From Terrabacter sp040702505 (GTDB lineage Bacteria > Actinomycetota > Actinomycetes > Actinomycetales > Dermatophilaceae), in assembly GCF_040702505.1 (NCBI RefSeq), contig NZ_JBFBLC010000007.1, forward strand, positions 1-64,000: a stretch of 64,000 nt of DNA. The letters are read 5' to 3'. This document shows positions 16,734 through 25,146 of this stretch, piece by piece (within the stretch, counting starts at the first letter, position 1; every line of letters begins with the position of its first letter). The notes beneath the pieces are model-generated. The model was not told the DNA's origin. It made no database searches and saw only the letters and a program-made list of their open reading frames with translations. The position numbers were made by a program, and so were the translations under genes.

Positions 16734-17483
16734 ATGGCCGACGAGCCGGGAGTCGAACCGGGACTCGAACCGGGCGCGGGTCGGCCCGCGTCCGGCCAGG
16801 GCGCCCGGGTCGCTCGTCCGGGAGGCTCGGGCCCCTCGGCGGTGGAGAGCTACCGGTGGCCGCTGGTCTCCCTGGTCGCGGTCATCCTGCCGCAGGTCCT
16901 CGTGCCCTCGAAGATGCGCGAGGGGCCCCCGATCGCCGTGCCCGTCATCGAGGGCGCGGTGGTGCTCGTCCTCCTCGCGGTCGCCGCGAAGCCGGGACCC
17001 GTTCCACGCGCCGCCCGTCCGCTGGTGCTGACCCTGGTCGCGGTCCTCATCGCCGCCAACACCGTCGCCGCTGCGAGGCTGGTGGCCCTCGTGCTGCGCA
17101 GCACCCCGGCCGGCCAGACCCCACCCACCGCGACCCAGCTGCTCGTCACGGCCGTCACCCTGCTCGCCACCAACATCGTCACCTTCGGCCTGCTCTACTG
17201 GCAGCTCGACGGCGGCGGTCCCGACGCGCGCCGGCAGGGAGCCCGCCGCCACCCCGACTTCCAGTTCCCGCAGACGGGAACCGAGGACCTGGGGCCGCCC
17301 GGCTGGGAGCCGCGGTTTCCCGACCACCTCTACGTCGCGTTCACCAACGTCGTCGCGTTCAGTCCCACCGACACCATGCCGCTCACCCACCGCGTCAAGG
17401 GCCTGATGGCGATCCAGTCGATGATCTCGCTGGGCGTCCTTGCGGTGGTGCTCTCCCGAGTCATCAACATCCTGCCGCCGTGA
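16734..17483 (+). CDS. DUF1345-like membrane protein
   Basis: The 249-residue protein has a disordered Gly/Pro-rich N-terminus (about 35 residues), four hydrophobic helices and a conserved end HLYVAFTNVVAFSPTDTMPL followed by a last helix VLAVVLSRVINIL. The 'YVAFTN..AFSPTDTMPL' motif resembles the pore-like segment of DUF1345-type proteins, some of which look like potassium-channel half units. Function is unknown. The TGA stop overlaps the GTG start of the hydrolase-LuxR gene by four bases, so the two proteins are translationally coupled. Confidence 0.6.
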   Translation: MADEPGVEPGLEPGAGRPASGQGARVARPGGSGPSAVESYRWPLVSLVAVILPQVLVPSKMREGPPIAVPVIEGAVVLVLLAVAAKPGPVPRAARPLVLTLVAVLIAANTVAAARLVALVLRSTPAGQTPPTATQLLVTAVTLLATNIVTFGLLYWQLDGGGPDARRQGARRHPDFQFPQTGTEDLGPPGWEPRFPDHLYVAFTNVVAFSPTDTMPLTHRVKGLMAIQSMISLGVLAVVLSRVINILPP

Positions 17484-18541
17484 GCGGTCGTCACGGTGCG
17501 GTCGTGGGGCAGGCCATCGGCGCCGTCCGGCTGGCCGACGGCACGCGGGTCGCCTACGCGACGAGCGGAGGTGGGCCGCCGCTGCTCTTCGTCCCGGGCT
17601 GGGTCTCCCACGTGGAGCTGGGGTGGGCGCTGACGCCGGAACGCCGCTTCTACGAGGGCCTCTCGCAGGGCAGGACCCTCGTGCGCTACGACCGCCCCGG
17701 CTGCGGCCTCTCCGACGCCGCGCCGGACCGTGACCTCGTCGAGCTGGAGATGGAGGTCATCGCGGCAGTCACCGCCCGGCTCGATATCGGGCGCTTCGAC
17801 GTGCTCGGGACGTCGATGTCCGTCCCGCTCGCCGTCAGGTGGGCCGCCTCGAGGCCGGAGACCGTCGATCGGCTTGTCCTGTGTGGCGGTTGGGCTGACG
17901 GTGGCCGCATCGCGGAGCCCGAGGTACGCGCGCACCTGCTGGGCCTGGTGCGCCAGCACTGGGGACTCGGCTCGGAGGTGCTCACGGGCTTCTTCGCCCC
18001 GGACGCCGACGCGGCCTTCCGGGCCGCGCTGGCCGCCCACCAGCGGCACTCCGCCTCAGCGGCCGACGCCGAGCGCCTGCTCGGAGCCTGCTACTCGATG
18101 AGTGTCGTCGGCGACCTGTCCGGCGTACGCGCCCGGACCCACGTGATCCACCGCGAAGGGGACCGTGCGGCGCCGCTCCGCGAGGCGCGGAGGCTGGCGG
18201 ACGGCATACCCGGGGCGCGGCTGACGCTCCTGCCCGGCCGCGCGCACATGCCCTTCGACGGCGACGCCGAAGGCCTCCTCGCCGCCATCCGCCGGTGCCT
18301 CGACCTGCCGGCGCTGCCACCACCGGTGCCCTCAGAGGGAGCCGTCCTCACCGCCCGGCAGCTGGAGGTCGCGCGCCTCGTCGCCGGTGGCCTGACCAAC
18401 CGGGACATCGCCGCCCGCCTCGTCCTGAGCGAGCGCTCGGTGGAGTCGCACGTGGACCGGATCCGAGCACGCCTCGGCTTCCGATCCCGCGCACAGGTCG
18501 CCGCGTGGTACGCCACGACGCACCCGACCGCGCCCTCCTAG
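17480..18541 (+). CDS. Alpha/beta hydrolase fused to a LuxR-type DNA-binding domain
   Basis: The 353-residue two-domain protein begins MSGRHGAVVGQAIGAVRLAD. Residues 1-275 are an alpha/beta hydrolase: VRYDRPGCGLSD, the nucleophile elbow LGTSMSVPLAV and a C-terminal His in PGRAHMPFDGD. The elbow reads G-T-S-M-S, with Ser in place of the usual last Gly. Residues 290-345 are a GerE/LuxR helix-turn-helix (LTARQLEVARLVAGGLTNRD, then RSVESHVDRIRARL). The likely role is a one-component regulator whose hydrolase fold senses a small ligand. Coupling to the DUF1345-like gene suggests shared regulation. Confidence 0.8.
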   Translation: MSGRHGAVVGQAIGAVRLADGTRVAYATSGGGPPLLFVPGWVSHVELGWALTPERRFYEGLSQGRTLVRYDRPGCGLSDAAPDRDLVELEMEVIAAVTARLDIGRFDVLGTSMSVPLAVRWAASRPETVDRLVLCGGWADGGRIAEPEVRAHLLGLVRQHWGLGSEVLTGFFAPDADAAFRAALAAHQRHSASAADAERLLGACYSMSVVGDLSGVRARTHVIHREGDRAAPLREARRLADGIPGARLTLLPGRAHMPFDGDAEGLLAAIRRCLDLPALPPPVPSEGAVLTARQLEVARLVAGGLTNRDIAARLVLSERSVESHVDRIRARLGFRSRAQVAAWYATTHPTAPS

Positions 18542-18605
18542 GTGCCGCCGCCGGTGCCGTGTTTCCACGGCTGAGCAGCGACGCTGCGACCGTCACGCTG
18601 GATCC

Positions 18606-19379
18606 ATGAAACGCGTTCTCCTGCTTGGGTATGCCGCCCTGGCGTACCTCTCGTTCGTCGCGATCGTCGGGTGGGCCGTCACCTTCGTCGCAGACCTCGA
18701 CATCGTCTCCGGCATCGACCACGGTCCGGCGGCCGCGAGGGGCACCGCGGTCGCGATCGACCTCGCCCTGCTCGGCGTCTTCGCGGTGCACCACTCCCTC
18801 ATGGCACGGCCGGCCGCCAAACGCGCCCTGACCCGGTTCGTGCCGCAGGCCGCCGAGCGGAGCACCTACGTCCTCACCGCCGACCTGCTCCTCGCGCTGG
18901 TGCTCTGGCAGTGGCGCCCGGTCGGACCGATCCTGTGGCACGTGGACACGCAGCCGTGGCGCGTGCTCCTCTGGGCCGGCTACCTGACCGGGTGGGTGGT
19001 CGCCATCGCGTCGACCTTCCTCATCGACCACCTCGACTTCGTCGGCCTGAGGCAGGCATCGGCTCAGACATGGGCTCGGACCCACGAGCCGCCGCGACTC
19101 ACGACCCGCGGGCTCTACACGCTCGTGCGGCACCCGATCATGCTCGGGCTGCTCATCGCGTTCTGGGTGACGCCCACCCTGAGCGTCGGGCACCTCCTCT
19201 TCGCGACCGCGGGGACGGCATACGTCATCGTGGGGATCCGCTTCGAGGAGGCCGACCTGCGGCGGACTCTCGGCGCCCGGTACGTCGACTACGCCCGGCG
19301 CACCCCGGCGCTGCTGCCGGTCCGCCGCCGTGCCGCCACGGGAGCCAGCGCACCCGTTTCGAGGGAGGAGGCGTCATGA
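18606..19379 (+). CDS. NnrU/MddA-type membrane methyltransferase-like protein
   Basis: The 257-residue membrane protein has five or six helices. The C-terminal signature TRGLYTLVRHPIMLGLLIAF followed by GIRFEEADLRRTLGARYVDY is the SAM-binding region of the isoprenylcysteine methyltransferase superfamily. The N-terminal HHSLMARPAAKRALTRFVP and the spacing resemble MddA, which methylates methanethiol to dimethyl sulfide, and the NnrU group. I cannot separate those on sequence alone. The stop overlaps the next gene by ATGA. Confidence 0.6.
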   Translation: MKRVLLLGYAALAYLSFVAIVGWAVTFVADLDIVSGIDHGPAAARGTAVAIDLALLGVFAVHHSLMARPAAKRALTRFVPQAAERSTYVLTADLLLALVLWQWRPVGPILWHVDTQPWRVLLWAGYLTGWVVAIASTFLIDHLDFVGLRQASAQTWARTHEPPRLTTRGLYTLVRHPIMLGLLIAFWVTPTLSVGHLLFATAGTAYVIVGIRFEEADLRRTLGARYVDYARRTPALLPVRRRAATGASAPVSREEAS

Positions 19380-19882
19380 GCGCCAGCGTGGTCCGGTTCG
19401 AGTCCCGAACGATCGTCCGGCGGCCGGCGAGCGAGGTGTTCGCGTGCCTGGCCGACCTGCCCGGCTACGGCACGTGGATGCATCGCGACGGCGTGTTCGG
19501 CAGGGTCGAGCTCACGTCGCCGGCACCCGTCGGCTGCGGCACCACCTACGTCGACCGCACCCGGATGGGCCCGTTCGTGGGGGAGGTGACCGAGCACGTG
19601 CCCTCGTCGCGGGTCGCCTTCCGCGAGACCCTCAGCTGGTTCGGCCGCCCGCTGATGCAGGCGCGACCGGGCTACGTCCTCGAGGCCCTCGCCGACGACC
19701 TCGCCCACGGCCCCGCGGACGGCGGGGCGACGGTGGTGCACCACGTGGCCGAGGCCGAGCTGCACGGGCCGATGCGGCTCTTCAGGCCGGTCGTCGCGTG
19801 GATGGCGACCCGGGAGCGGACCCGTACCCTCGCCTCGCTCGAGCGCGCGCTCGCGCCCGACGGGCCGCGACGGGCCCGCTGA
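19376..19882 (+). CDS. SRPBCC-family (polyketide cyclase/dehydrase-like) protein
   Basis: The 168-residue START-like protein begins MSASVVRFESRTIVRRPASE with the usual strand and 'VFACLADLPGYGTWM' helix, then anti-parallel strands (GPFVGEVTEHVPSSRVAFRE) and a long C-terminal helix (RERTRTLASLERAL). Such proteins form a deep hydrophobic pocket; most are of unknown ligand. GGAGGAGG precedes ATG 19376, which overlaps the stop of the methyltransferase-like gene, so the pair is translated together. Confidence 0.75.
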   Translation: MSASVVRFESRTIVRRPASEVFACLADLPGYGTWMHRDGVFGRVELTSPAPVGCGTTYVDRTRMGPFVGEVTEHVPSSRVAFRETLSWFGRPLMQARPGYVLEALADDLAHGPADGGATVVHHVAEAELHGPMRLFRPVVAWMATRERTRTLASLERALAPDGPRRAR

Positions 19883-19902
19883 GCCCGGTCCGGCGCCGGC
19901 GG

Positions 19903-20655
19903 TCAGCCGCCGCGGGCGCGCTGGAGTCCGGCGCGCATCGTCTCCAGGGTCAGCCGGAAGTGCGCCTGCGCGCTCCGGCCCGCCGCGTCGACCTCGCCAC
20001 GCACGACGTGCCCGACCAGCTCGACGTGCTGGGAGAGCGCCTCGTCGTAGAACTCCTGGGTGTACGGCTCGACGCCGAAGCCGAGGGTGGCCGCCGCCGT
20101 CAGGTGCGCGCTCAGTGACGTCAGGTGCGGGTTGCGCGCCGCCGCGGTGACCAGGCCGTGCAGCCGGCGGTCGGCGTTGCGGGCCTCGGTCATCGACGTC
20201 GCCGCCCCGAACTCGGCGAGCGCCTTCTCGAGCGCCGCGACGTCATCGGGCGTCCGCCGCTCGGCCGCGGCGCGGGCGATCATGCCCTCCACCATGCAGC
20301 GGTAGTCGTAGAGGTCGAGCAGCCGCGGGATCTCCGTCTCCAGGGTGCGCCGCGCGACCTCGGGCGCGACGTCCTCCCACGAGGCCGAGGCGACGAAGGC
20401 GCCGCCTGCGCGCCCGCGCCGGATCTCGATGAGTCCGAGCTCGGTGACGTGCTGCAGCGCCTGGCGCACCGTCGCCCGGCTGACGCCGAGCGAGGCGGCC
20501 AGGTCGCGCTCGGGCGGCAGGCGCTCGCCGGGGGAGTACTCGCCGACCGCGATGGCCGTGACGAGCCGGTCGGTGAGCGAGGTCGTCTTCGTGCGCGAGC
20601 CGTCGCCGAGGAGGTCGACGGGCCTGTCGTCCCCGACGTCCGGATGGCTCTGCAC
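19903..20655 (-). CDS. GntR-family (FadR/FCD-type) transcriptional regulator
   Basis: The 250-residue product, GTG start, begins MQSHPDVGDDRPVDLLGDGS. The N-terminal winged helix carries the GntR hallmarks: PGERLPPERDLAASLGVSRA and TVRQALQHVTELGLIEIRRG. The C-terminal part is an all-helical FCD domain with metal/ligand residues in DYRCMVEGMIARAAAE, RRLHGLVTAAARNPHL and SQHVELVGHVVRGEVDAAGR. FadR-type regulators release DNA when bound to a small acid. It is divergent from the hydrolase-permease-amidase operon, with a palindrome between, so it most likely represses that operon and itself. Confidence 0.85.
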   Translation of the reverse strand: MQSHPDVGDDRPVDLLGDGSRTKTTSLTDRLVTAIAVGEYSPGERLPPERDLAASLGVSRATVRQALQHVTELGLIEIRRGRAGGAFVASASWEDVAPEVARRTLETEIPRLLDLYDYRCMVEGMIARAAAERRTPDDVAALEKALAEFGAATSMTEARNADRRLHGLVTAAARNPHLTSLSAHLTAAATLGFGVEPYTQEFYDEALSQHVELVGHVVRGEVDAAGRSAQAHFRLTLETMRAGLQRARGG

Positions 20656-20697
20656 GGAACGCAGTCTAGGTCCGAAGCGCGGAAAGGTCTTGTCACC

Positions 20698-20715
20698 GGA
20701 CCATTTGCGTGGTCC
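20698..20715. promoter_or_regulatory. Candidate GntR operator between divergent genes
   Basis: GGACCA-TTTGCG-TGGTCC is a perfect 6-bp inverted repeat with a 6-base spacer. It sits 42 bases upstream of the GntR start and 30 bases upstream of the hydrolase start. The TGGTCCA half recurs in TGGTCCACTTTGGCC. The position and symmetry fit the GntR regulator's binding site; binding itself is inferred. Confidence 0.5.
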
Positions 20716-20745
20716 ACTTTGGCCTGGTTCACCCGAGGAGGACCC

Positions 20746-21672
20746 ATGGCAACGACGCGCGACGCGCGCTTCCCAGACCCCACCACCGAGGGCGAGGTCG
20801 ACTTCCGCGGCCACCGCACCTGGTACCGCATCACCGGCGAGCTCGACCCGGACGCCGAGCAGGCGCCCCTCGTCGTGCTCCACGGCGGGCCCGGTGCCGC
20901 CCACAACTACACGCTCATGATGGCCAACCTGGCCGGTCGCGGCCGCGCCGTCGTCCACTACGACCAGCTCGGTTGCGGCGGCAGCACCCACCTGCCGGAT
21001 GCTCCCGCCGACTTCTGGTCGCCGCAGCTGTTCGTCGACGAGCTGCGCAACCTGGTGGAAGCGCTCGGCATCGGCGAGCGCTTCCACCTGCTCGGCCAGT
21101 CGTGGGGCGGCATGCTCGGCCCCGAGGTCGTCCTCTCCGACGACTCGGGCATCCGCAGCCTCACCATCTGCGACTCGCCTGCCTCCATGGAGCTGTGGCT
21201 CGAGGCGGCCAACACCCTGCGCGCCGAGCTGCCCGAGGACGTGCAGGCGACTCTGACCCGCCACGAGGAGGCGGGCACCACCGACTCGAAGGAGTACGCC
21301 GACGCCGAGAAGGTCTTCTACGACCGGCACGTGTGCCGGGTCGTGCCCAACCCGCCCGAGGTGACCGACTCCTTCGCCCAGATCGAGGCCGAGCCGACCG
21401 TCTACCACACGATGAACGGGCCCTCGGAGTTCCACGTGGTCGGGTCGCTCAAGGACTGGTCGGTCATCGACCGGCTGGACGGCATACGCGTCCCGACGCT
21501 CGTCGTCTCGGGCGCGCACGACGAGGCGATGCCGCTCGTCTGGGAGCCGTTCGTCGATCGCATCCCCGACGTGCGCTCGCACGTCTTCCCCGACTCGAGC
21601 CACATGCCCCACGTCGAGGAGCCCGAGGCCTTCCTCGAGCTCGTCGAGTCCTTCCTCGCCCAGCACGACTGA
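20746..21672 (+). CDS. Proline iminopeptidase-family alpha/beta hydrolase
   Basis: The 308-residue hydrolase begins MATTRDARFPDPTTEGEVDF. It has the oxyanion HGGPGAAHNY, nucleophile GQSWGGML, Asp in VVSGAHDEAMP and His in SSHMPHVEEPE, the full S33-family triad, plus a helical cap (residues about 140-220). It is cytoplasmic, with no signal peptide. S33 members remove N-terminal proline or hydrolyse amino-acid amides. In this operon with a permease and an acetamidase/formamidase, an amide or small peptide is the likely substrate. GAGGAGG precedes ATG 20746. Confidence 0.85.
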   Translation: MATTRDARFPDPTTEGEVDFRGHRTWYRITGELDPDAEQAPLVVLHGGPGAAHNYTLMMANLAGRGRAVVHYDQLGCGGSTHLPDAPADFWSPQLFVDELRNLVEALGIGERFHLLGQSWGGMLGPEVVLSDDSGIRSLTICDSPASMELWLEAANTLRAELPEDVQATLTRHEEAGTTDSKEYADAEKVFYDRHVCRVVPNPPEVTDSFAQIEAEPTVYHTMNGPSEFHVVGSLKDWSVIDRLDGIRVPTLVVSGAHDEAMPLVWEPFVDRIPDVRSHVFPDSSHMPHVEEPEAFLELVESFLAQHD

Positions 21673-21702
21673 CCAACCCCGACCCCGACCCGGAGATCAC
21701 GC

Positions 21703-23142
21703 ATGTCCTCGCACGACACCCACACCCTCGGTGAGGGAGACCTCACCGCGTTCGGCTACAAGCAGGAGCTGAACCGCGGCCTCTCCACGGCCGACCTGCT
21801 CATCTACGGCCTCGTCTTCATGGTGCCGATCGCGCCGTGGGCGATCTACGGCACCGTCTACAACGAGGCCAAGGGCATGGTGCCCCTCGTCTACCTCATC
21901 GGCCTGGTCGCGATGATCTTCACGGCCCTGTCCTACGCCCAGATGAGCCGCGCGTTCCCCATCGCCGGGTCGGTCTACTCCTACGTCGGGCGGGGCATGC
22001 ACCCCAAGCTCGGCTTCATCGCCGGCTGGACGATCCTGCTCGACTACCTCCTCGTGCCGACGCTGCTCTACGTCTTCGCCGCGGAGTCGATGTACGGCAT
22101 CTTCCCGTCGGTGCCCAAGTGGGCGTGGATCCTGATCTTCCTGGCCGTCAACACGGCCATCAACTACGTGGGGATCTCGTTCACCGCCGTCGTCAACCGC
22201 CTCTTCCTGACCGCCGAGGTGCTCTTCATCGTCATCTTCGTGGTCATGGCGATCGTCGCCATCGCCAACGGGACCGGGGGCGCCCACGTCACGACCAAGC
22301 CGATCTTCGACTCCGCCAACTTCTCGGCGCCCCTCGTCGGCACCGCCCTGTCGATCGCCGTCCTCTCGTTCCTCGGCTTCGACGGCATCGCCACCCTCTC
22401 CGAGGAGAGCAAGGGCGGCCACCGCTCGGCGGGGATCGCGATGATCGGCGGCCTCTTCCTCGTCGCGTTCTTCTTCATCAGCCAGACCTGGCTGGCCGGC
22501 ATGCTCATCCCCGACACCACCTCCTTCTCGGACGCCGAGGCGGGCAACGCGTTCTTCGACATCGTCGGCAGGATCAGCAGCAACGGCTGGCAGATCGCCT
22601 TCCTCGCCATGAACGCCCTCGCCGTCGGCATCGCGAACGCGGTCGCCGCCCAGAGCGCCACCTCGCGGCTGCTCTTCTCGATGAGCCGGGACGGCCAGCT
22701 GCCGCGCTTCCTGGCCCACATCAACACCCGCAGCAAGGTGCCCGAGCGGGCCATCCTGCTCGTCGCCGGCATCACCCTCGTGCTCGGGCTCTTCTTCGTC
22801 GGCCAGATCGGGCTCATCAGCTCGCTGGTCAACTTCGGCGCCCTCACCTCGTTCCTGCTGCTGCACCTGTCGGTCATCACCTACTTCGGCGTTCGCCGCA
22901 AGTCGCGCAACGTCGTGCTGCACTGGGTCGGTCCGGTGATCGGCTTCCTCATCATCGGCTTCGTGCTGTGGAACGCCGAGCCGGCCGCCAAGATCGGTGG
23001 CGTGGCCTGGCTCGTGATCGGCCTGCTCGTGCTGGCCTACTACAGCCGCAAGGGGATCGGGATCCTGCCGGAGCACCGGGCCGACGCAACCGACACGGCG
23101 CAGGACGCCGACCTCCTCGCCGCGACCGACCGGAAGGGCTGA
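21703..23142 (+). CDS. APC-superfamily amino acid permease
   Basis: The 479-residue protein has 12 predicted helices. The first helix contains GLSTADLLIYGLVFMVPIAP, and the second the APC hallmark SYAQMSRAFPIAGSVYSYVG. FLGFDGIATLSEESKGG lies in the middle, as in amino-acid and polyamine antiporters. It takes up an amino acid or related amine/amide across the cytoplasmic membrane. It sits 30 bases downstream of the hydrolase gene and two bases before the amidase gene, so it probably imports their substrate or exports the product. Confidence 0.9.
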   Translation: MSSHDTHTLGEGDLTAFGYKQELNRGLSTADLLIYGLVFMVPIAPWAIYGTVYNEAKGMVPLVYLIGLVAMIFTALSYAQMSRAFPIAGSVYSYVGRGMHPKLGFIAGWTILLDYLLVPTLLYVFAAESMYGIFPSVPKWAWILIFLAVNTAINYVGISFTAVVNRLFLTAEVLFIVIFVVMAIVAIANGTGGAHVTTKPIFDSANFSAPLVGTALSIAVLSFLGFDGIATLSEESKGGHRSAGIAMIGGLFLVAFFFISQTWLAGMLIPDTTSFSDAEAGNAFFDIVGRISSNGWQIAFLAMNALAVGIANAVAAQSATSRLLFSMSRDGQLPRFLAHINTRSKVPERAILLVAGITLVLGLFFVGQIGLISSLVNFGALTSFLLLHLSVITYFGVRRKSRNVVLHWVGPVIGFLIIGFVLWNAEPAAKIGGVAWLVIGLLVLAYYSRKGIGILPEHRADATDTAQDADLLAATDRKG

Positions 23143-23144
23143 CG

Positions 23145-24077
23145 ATGACCACCCACCTCATCACCAAGGACCACGCGCACGCCGGCTACTCCGCCGAACA
23201 CGAGCCGGTGCTCACGATCGAGCCGGGCACGGGGGAGCGCATCAGCTTCGAGACGGACGACGCGGCATACGCCCAGATGGAGCAGCTGCGCGACCTCGCG
23301 AAGGTCACCGCGACGATCAACCCGGTCACCGGCCCGGTCCACGTGGCCGGGGCCGAGCCCGGCGACGCGCTCGCGGTCACGATCCACGACATCGAGATGG
23401 CCGAGCACGGCTGGTCGGTCTACATCCCCGGGGCGGGCGCGCTCGCCCGGCCGATGGGGGAGGAGTGGTACGTCCGGCGGGTGCCCGTCCGCGACGGCAA
23501 CGTCCAGCTCACCGACCGGGTCAGCTGCGCCGTGGCGCCGATGATCGGGTGCATCGGCGTGGCCCCGGCCGAGGGCGAGATGTCGACGGTCATGCCGTCC
23601 TACCCGACCGGCGGCAACATGGACCTCACCGACGCCCGGCCCGGCTCCACCGTCTACCTGCCCGTGCAGGTCGAGGGCGCGCGCCTGGCCATCGGCGACC
23701 TGCACGCCGTGATGAGCCGCGGCGAGAGCTCGTTCGTCGCCATCGAGATCGCCGGCCGGGCCACGGTCAGCGTCGACCTCGTCAAGGGCATGAACTTGCG
23801 TGCGCCGCGCGTCGACACCGGCGACGAGCTCGTGTGCGTGGGCCTCGGTGACCCCGTCCAGGACTCCATCGACCGGGCCTACGAGGACCTCTTCGAGGTG
23901 CTGACGAAGGAGCACGGCTACGGCAGGGGGGACGCGTACACCGTCATGAGTGCGCTCGCCCACACCGAGCTCGGCGGCCCCACGGGATCGGTCGCGCCCG
24001 ACCCGCTGCACCCGTTCCGGGCGATCGGGCAGGTCACGCTCGCGCGGATCGCGAAGCGCTACCTCGACCTCGCCTGA
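23145..24077 (+). CDS. Acetamidase/formamidase family protein
   Basis: The 310-residue FmdA/AmdA-family amidase begins MTTHLITKDHAHAGYSAEHE. Typical stretches are NPVTGPVHVAGAEPGDALAV, then MIGCIGVAPAEGEMS and GGNMDLTDARPGSTVYLPVQ, and LAIGDLHAVMSRGES. The family hydrolyses formamide or acetamide to ammonia and the acid, and many members act on other short amides. It starts two bases after the permease stop. Together with the hydrolase it could release nitrogen and carbon from an imported amide. Confidence 0.9.
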   Translation: MTTHLITKDHAHAGYSAEHEPVLTIEPGTGERISFETDDAAYAQMEQLRDLAKVTATINPVTGPVHVAGAEPGDALAVTIHDIEMAEHGWSVYIPGAGALARPMGEEWYVRRVPVRDGNVQLTDRVSCAVAPMIGCIGVAPAEGEMSTVMPSYPTGGNMDLTDARPGSTVYLPVQVEGARLAIGDLHAVMSRGESSFVAIEIAGRATVSVDLVKGMNLRAPRVDTGDELVCVGLGDPVQDSIDRAYEDLFEVLTKEHGYGRGDAYTVMSALAHTELGGPTGSVAPDPLHPFRAIGQVTLARIAKRYLDLA

Positions 24078-24089
24078 GGTCACCCCGCC

Positions 24090-25079
24090 TCACGGGTCCC
24101 GGCGGTCGTCCTGCCAGGACCCGTGCGGGTGGAAGGTCACGTCGACCTCCTCGAAGCCCTTGGTCCGCTCCGCCTGGGCCTGCTCGGTGTAGGCCCGGCG
24201 GTCGGCCGCCGTCAGGGACACGTCGTCGGTGAAGGGCGTCAGCAGGGCGCGCGGGTGCAGCCCGTCGACGCGCACGACGTTGACCTCGACGCAGAGCACG
24301 ACCATCGTCGCGGACAGGTAGAGGAAGGCGAGCAGCCCGAGGACCACCGCGAACACGCTGTTGGTGGCACTCGCGTTGCGGACCACGTGTGAGACGAAGA
24401 CGACCCCGAAGGACTGGAGCAGCTGCCAGCCGATCGCCGCGGCGAGGGCCCCCGGCAGGACGTCACGGACCGACAGCGGGCGCGTCGTCGCGAACCGGAA
24501 GGCGAAGACGAACAGGGCGCAGTTGAGCAGCACGCCGGCGGCCAGGGTCAGCACCTTGACGACGACCTGCGTGGAGCCCGAGCCCGGCGTGCCCACTGCC
24601 GACAGGACCATGGTGCCGAGGACCGCTACGCCGACGGTGCCGAGCAGCACGAGGCTGCGGCCGCGGGCCTGGAACGGGTTGGGGCGGCTGTTGCGCGGTA
24701 CCCGCCAGGCCGAGTTCATCGCGTACTGCGCCGCCTGGGCGATGCCGAGCCCGCCGTAGAGCGACACGAGAACGCCGATGACGAGCCCCGTCGCGCCGCC
24801 GCCGAGCCGCTTGGGCTCGCCGAGCTGGGCGCCGACGACGGGGAACTCGGCCACGGCCGAGTGGATCACCCGCTGCTGCAGCTCCGGGTTCCCTGCCAGC
24901 ACGATGCCGAGGACGGTGGCCAGCACCAGCAGCAGCGGGAACAGCGAGACGAACCCGTAGTAGGTGATCAGCGCAGCGAGATACGGGCCCGAGTCGTCGA
25001 AGTACTTGTAGAGCACCGCGATCGGGAAGCTCGCTGCACGATGTCTGCGCTGGAACCGGTCCAGCCGCTCGAGGGCCAC
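24090..25079 (-). CDS. YihY/virulence factor BrkB family membrane protein
   Basis: The 329-residue protein starts at GTG 25079 (MALERLDRFQRRHRAASFPI). Six helices are predicted, with the family's YLAALITYYGFVSLFPLLLV in the first third and FVVLGLLAFLYLSATMVVLC (here AVVLGLLAFLYLSATMVVLC) near the end. A soluble C-terminal tail carries TDDVSLTAADRRAYTEQ. YihY proteins are widespread inner-membrane proteins of unknown function; the name is not an RNase. The upstream terminator separates it from the secreted-protein gene. Confidence 0.85.
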   Translation of the reverse strand: MALERLDRFQRRHRAASFPIAVLYKYFDDSGPYLAALITYYGFVSLFPLLLVLATVLGIVLAGNPELQQRVIHSAVAEFPVVGAQLGEPKRLGGGATGLVIGVLVSLYGGLGIAQAAQYAMNSAWRVPRNSRPNPFQARGRSLVLLGTVGVAVLGTMVLSAVGTPGSGSTQVVVKVLTLAAGVLLNCALFVFAFRFATTRPLSVRDVLPGALAAAIGWQLLQSFGVVFVSHVVRNASATNSVFAVVLGLLAFLYLSATMVVLCVEVNVVRVDGLHPRALLTPFTDDVSLTAADRRAYTEQAQAERTKGFEEVDVTFHPHGSWQDDRRDP

Positions 25080-25101
25080 GCCGGTGTCGTACCCACCTGG
25101 G

Positions 25102-25134
25102 GCCCAGCCGGGAGCGGACCGCTGCCGGCTGGGC
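25102..25134 (-). terminator. Hairpin terminator after the secreted-protein gene
   Basis: GCCCAGCCGG (25102-25111) pairs perfectly with CCGGCTGGGC (25125-25134) around a 13-base loop. It lies just past the stop of the minus-strand gene at 25147-27441 and before the start of the YihY gene. Confidence 0.5.
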
Positions 25135-25146
25135 TCCGGTGAGGGC

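Noticed and set aside
16740..16775. Repeated TCGAACCGGGA/ACTCGAACCGGG that looks like tRNA T-loops
   Set aside because: No acceptor or anticodon stems; it encodes the Glu-Pro-Gly-rich start of the DUF1345-like protein.
19389..19402. GGTTCGAGTCCC, identical to the tRNA fragment's T-loop
   Set aside because: It lies inside the SRPBCC gene (VVRFESR) and lacks a stem; chance match, not an attachment site.
21697..23076. Long minus-strand open frame opposite the APC permease
   Set aside because: Charged low-complexity translation typical of an antisense shadow; the permease is clearly coding.
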